A DNA stretch of 18,181 nucleotides from Saccoglossus kowalevskii (lineage: Eukaryota; Hemichordata; Enteropneusta; Harrimaniidae). The notes beneath the pieces were generated by a model. That model worked only from the letters and a program-made list of their open reading frames with translations. It ran no database searches and was not told the DNA's origin. The stretch lies in NCBI RefSeq assembly GCF_000003605.2, contig NW_003133348.1:52537-70717 (forward strand). Reading direction: 5' to 3'. The position numbers and the translations under genes were made by a program. Below are positions 16,081 to 18,181 of the stretch, piece by piece (the first letter of the stretch is position 1; each line of letters starts with the position of its first letter).

Positions 16081-16240
16081 TTAGAACTTTACGATTATTA
16101 CGTCATTGTTACATTTAGCTACAATGTTATAGCGTTCAGCCAATCACATGGTTTACCGCTCAAATTTTGTTATTGTTACAATCTGTCACTTTTGCTGTTG
16201 CTCCACCATCTTGTTATCTCTTGGTGAGTCCGAAATAAAA
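16081..16240 (+). promoter_or_regulatory. Promoter-like or solo-LTR-like island
   Basis: This stretch stands out from its AT-rich surroundings. TACGTCA (CRE-like) is at 16099-16105, CCAATCA at 16140-16146, a strong donor-like TTG before GTGAGT at 16224-16229, and AATAAA at 16234-16239. CCAAT upstream with AATAAA downstream within 100 bp is the usual order in an LTR (U3 to R). CRE, CCAAT and donor could equally mark a first exon on the plus strand. No TG...CA ends with a target duplication could be fixed. No coding frame is attached. Confidence 0.3.
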
Positions 16241-18080
16241 CTATCGAATGATTAACTAATTTTCATGACTGAGTGATATTCCTGAATCGACCGTAGATGT
16301 CCATAAATAGATTGTGGCCTTCCCCACAAGTACCTAGGACAACAAAGATATATTTTGTGGAGTGGAAATTTAAATACAGACTTAAGGAATGTAAACCAAG
16401 GGTCTCAGCCTGCATAGTTTAGCATGACTAGTGAAGCAGTCTATTATTACTGAATAATCAGAGTATCTGTCAACAGGTTTGTACACTGTCACTTGATCAC
16501 AACAGGTGTATTAGATATATTAAAACTCAACTACGACTTAAAGGTCATAGAAAATCAATGGCAAGTTTTACTGCATACAAACACAGGTTACGTTACTTTG
16601 TGATTTTTAAACCACCTTTCCATAAACACAAAATTCATTGGAATCAATTTTGCATGTAACCCCTTTTTCACACCAACATTTAAGTGCAACATACTGCACA
16701 TTTTTTAACATTTTTTTTGTTAATTTTGAATATCAAAATTTATTATAAAACATGATTAATTTTCTTGAGAGAATTGCATTGTTTACAAATAGAACTGAGA
16801 AAAGCAAATTTTAGTGCAGGAACTTTTTTTTATGCTGGAACAGCTACATTTAAAAGAAAGCAAAAAGAAACAAAAGTCATTCTGAGTAGAAATTAAAATT
16901 AAATCATTTACCCTTTCTTGAAAGAGATTGATCAGTCCTTAAAACTCAAATGGTCTGTTTATGTCTAAGCATAGATATGTTACAAAGCAGTATCCTCTGA
17001 GGAACTTTAATTATTATTGCCATAAGAAAAGACATGTATGCAAATTGTGTAAAAGAGGTCAGTGCAGCCTAGAAAATGACACCATTATACAGTGCACCTT
17101 TATAGTGCAGATTTTGTCTGTGAATGCAGTAGAAGAAATTCTAGCTGGGATTATGTCACTACTCACTAGAAAGGGTAATGCACTAGTACTTAAGAGTTTA
17201 TAAGTGATTTTGTCTGGACTATATGTAGTACCGACAGTTGCTTTTAAATTTACTCTCCATCTGTTTTGATAATGAAGATGGTATGTGGGTCCCAAGTAGA
17301 ATTTTTTTGGACAATATACTGTAAAACTAATAACCTTGTAGTTTATCTATTTCTAATAGCCTAAAAACATATACTGTATTTGCTCTTTCAGTAGTGTATG
17401 TGTTTTCAAAAATGTCAGAGGTCTATGGTCTAAATAAGTAATATTATATTATTCAGTATATGTACAAGTATGATTTTTGGTTTTTAAGCACTTCTATTAG
17501 AGATGTCCTTCTAGTAGAGCAAATGGTATTCCTTTAATGTGATTAATTTTATTCAAATTTAGCTTCTGCAGTAGTACTAGCTTTTTTCAAACATATTTTA
17601 CAGTGCTTATACTGAAATTGTCAAGAGGTTCCAGCATTACTCATAATTTTACAAGATAATTGATGATTTTTGTGTTTTGTGATTTTATCAACTCAGTGCC
17701 CTAGACAATGTCACAACCCTGTCCCCATTTATCATGGCAAATGTAGTTTACTGAGAATCAATCTGGAATATCTTTAATATCAACAGACAACAGCAGCAAG
17801 CAGGTCAGATAAAGTACAGCCTATCTATTCATAGGGATCAGTAACACCAGCATTTACATGTGTAAGATGATGTGAAATACCACTCAGCCAATCTGACCAC
17901 CAGTGTATTTACAATTCTTACTCTTGAAATCTGTACATGTCTATTTAATTAGCTACTGGCTACTATTGACATTCTAAAATATGTACAAATTTATCGCTGT
18001 GAAAGGATTACGAAAATTCTAGAAAATCAGTAATTTGGTTATGTTGAAGGACTAAGTACTATGATTACCAACTACCAATT
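16241..18080. other. No gene seen; AT-rich DNA
   Basis: The plus-strand frame at 16961-17203 has a Cys/His/Lys cluster (CHKKRHVCKLCKRGQC) but no zinc-finger spacing repeat and no neighbours that support it. The overlapping minus frame at 17059-17295 is equally plain. I do not call either a gene. Confidence 0.45.
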
Positions 18081-18143
18081 CATCATGACCCCATACTGCC
18101 TGAGTATATACTTTGCACTATTCTCATGATAAACTTTTTATTA
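18081..18143 (-). repeat. Right member of the 63-bp inverted repeat pair
   Basis: CCCATACTGCCTGAGT, then ATTCTCATGATAA and TTTTTATTAT mirror the sequence at 14271-14333. Similarity runs through both sides of the conserved core, and fades outward. Confidence 0.75.
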
Positions 18144-18181
18144 TAAACCTTTTCCATGCTTGTAGTAATTATTTAATGAGA

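Noticed and set aside
16961-17203. 80-codon plus-strand frame with a CHKKRHVCKLCKRGQC cluster
   Set aside because: The Cys/His spacing fits no zinc-finger type I know, there is no splice context or second exon, and the opposite strand is open too. Chance is likelier.
17059-17295. 78-codon minus-strand frame as a possible upstream ADAMTS exon
   Set aside because: It has only two cysteines in the wrong spacing and no phase 0 acceptor before a TSR start.

Overview
The window is AT-rich animal genomic DNA. Genes are split by GT-AG introns, there are many short non-autonomous transposon relics, a LINE fragment, microsatellites and a minisatellite, and there is no sign of operons. The repeats (AAGAAGTCG-ended units, GACGGACGACG tracts, dense foldback elements) together with an ADAMTS-type gene suggest a marine invertebrate, perhaps a mollusc or hemichordate. 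The sequence alone does not fix the phylum.

The only convincing host gene is on the minus strand and is not visible as one ORF. Nine exons between 13232 and 6994 join in perfect phase (1458 nt, 485 residues plus stop). They encode the C-terminal end of an ADAMTS9/ADAMTS20/GON-1-type secreted protein: five thrombospondin type 1 repeats (TSRs; the first lacks its N-terminal Trp strand), then a complete GON domain of about 200 residues. The last exon is only 93 bp and had to be found by eye through its CGGYCGKC motif. The propeptide, metalloprotease, disintegrin, spacer and earlier TSRs are not in the window. The next upstream exon is either beyond 18181 or was missed, so the intron above 13232 is at least 4.9 kb.

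Layout. 1-540 and 966-1539: diverged then clear ~150-165 bp repeats. 1540-2516: LINE fragment with the YADD part of reverse transcriptase and a C-terminal CCHC motif, separated by an 18-G run and a frame change. 2820-2881: 31-bp tandem duplication. 3055-3298: piggyBac-like MITE bounded by TTAA. 4475-4980: a second MITE-like element with 18-bp inverted termini. 4070-14252: six copies of one palindromic MITE family, four of them in introns of the ADAMTS gene. 6994-13232: the gene, with a second piggyBac-like MITE and a 12-13 bp minisatellite in its introns. 13233-18181: non-coding, probably intron. It holds a 63-bp inverted repeat pair 3.7 kb apart that encloses a promoter-like or solo-LTR-like island near 16.1-16.25 kb.

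The gene and the repeats have no evident functional link. The repeats have expanded and decorated the introns, while the exon frames and splice sites are intact, which suggests a live gene.
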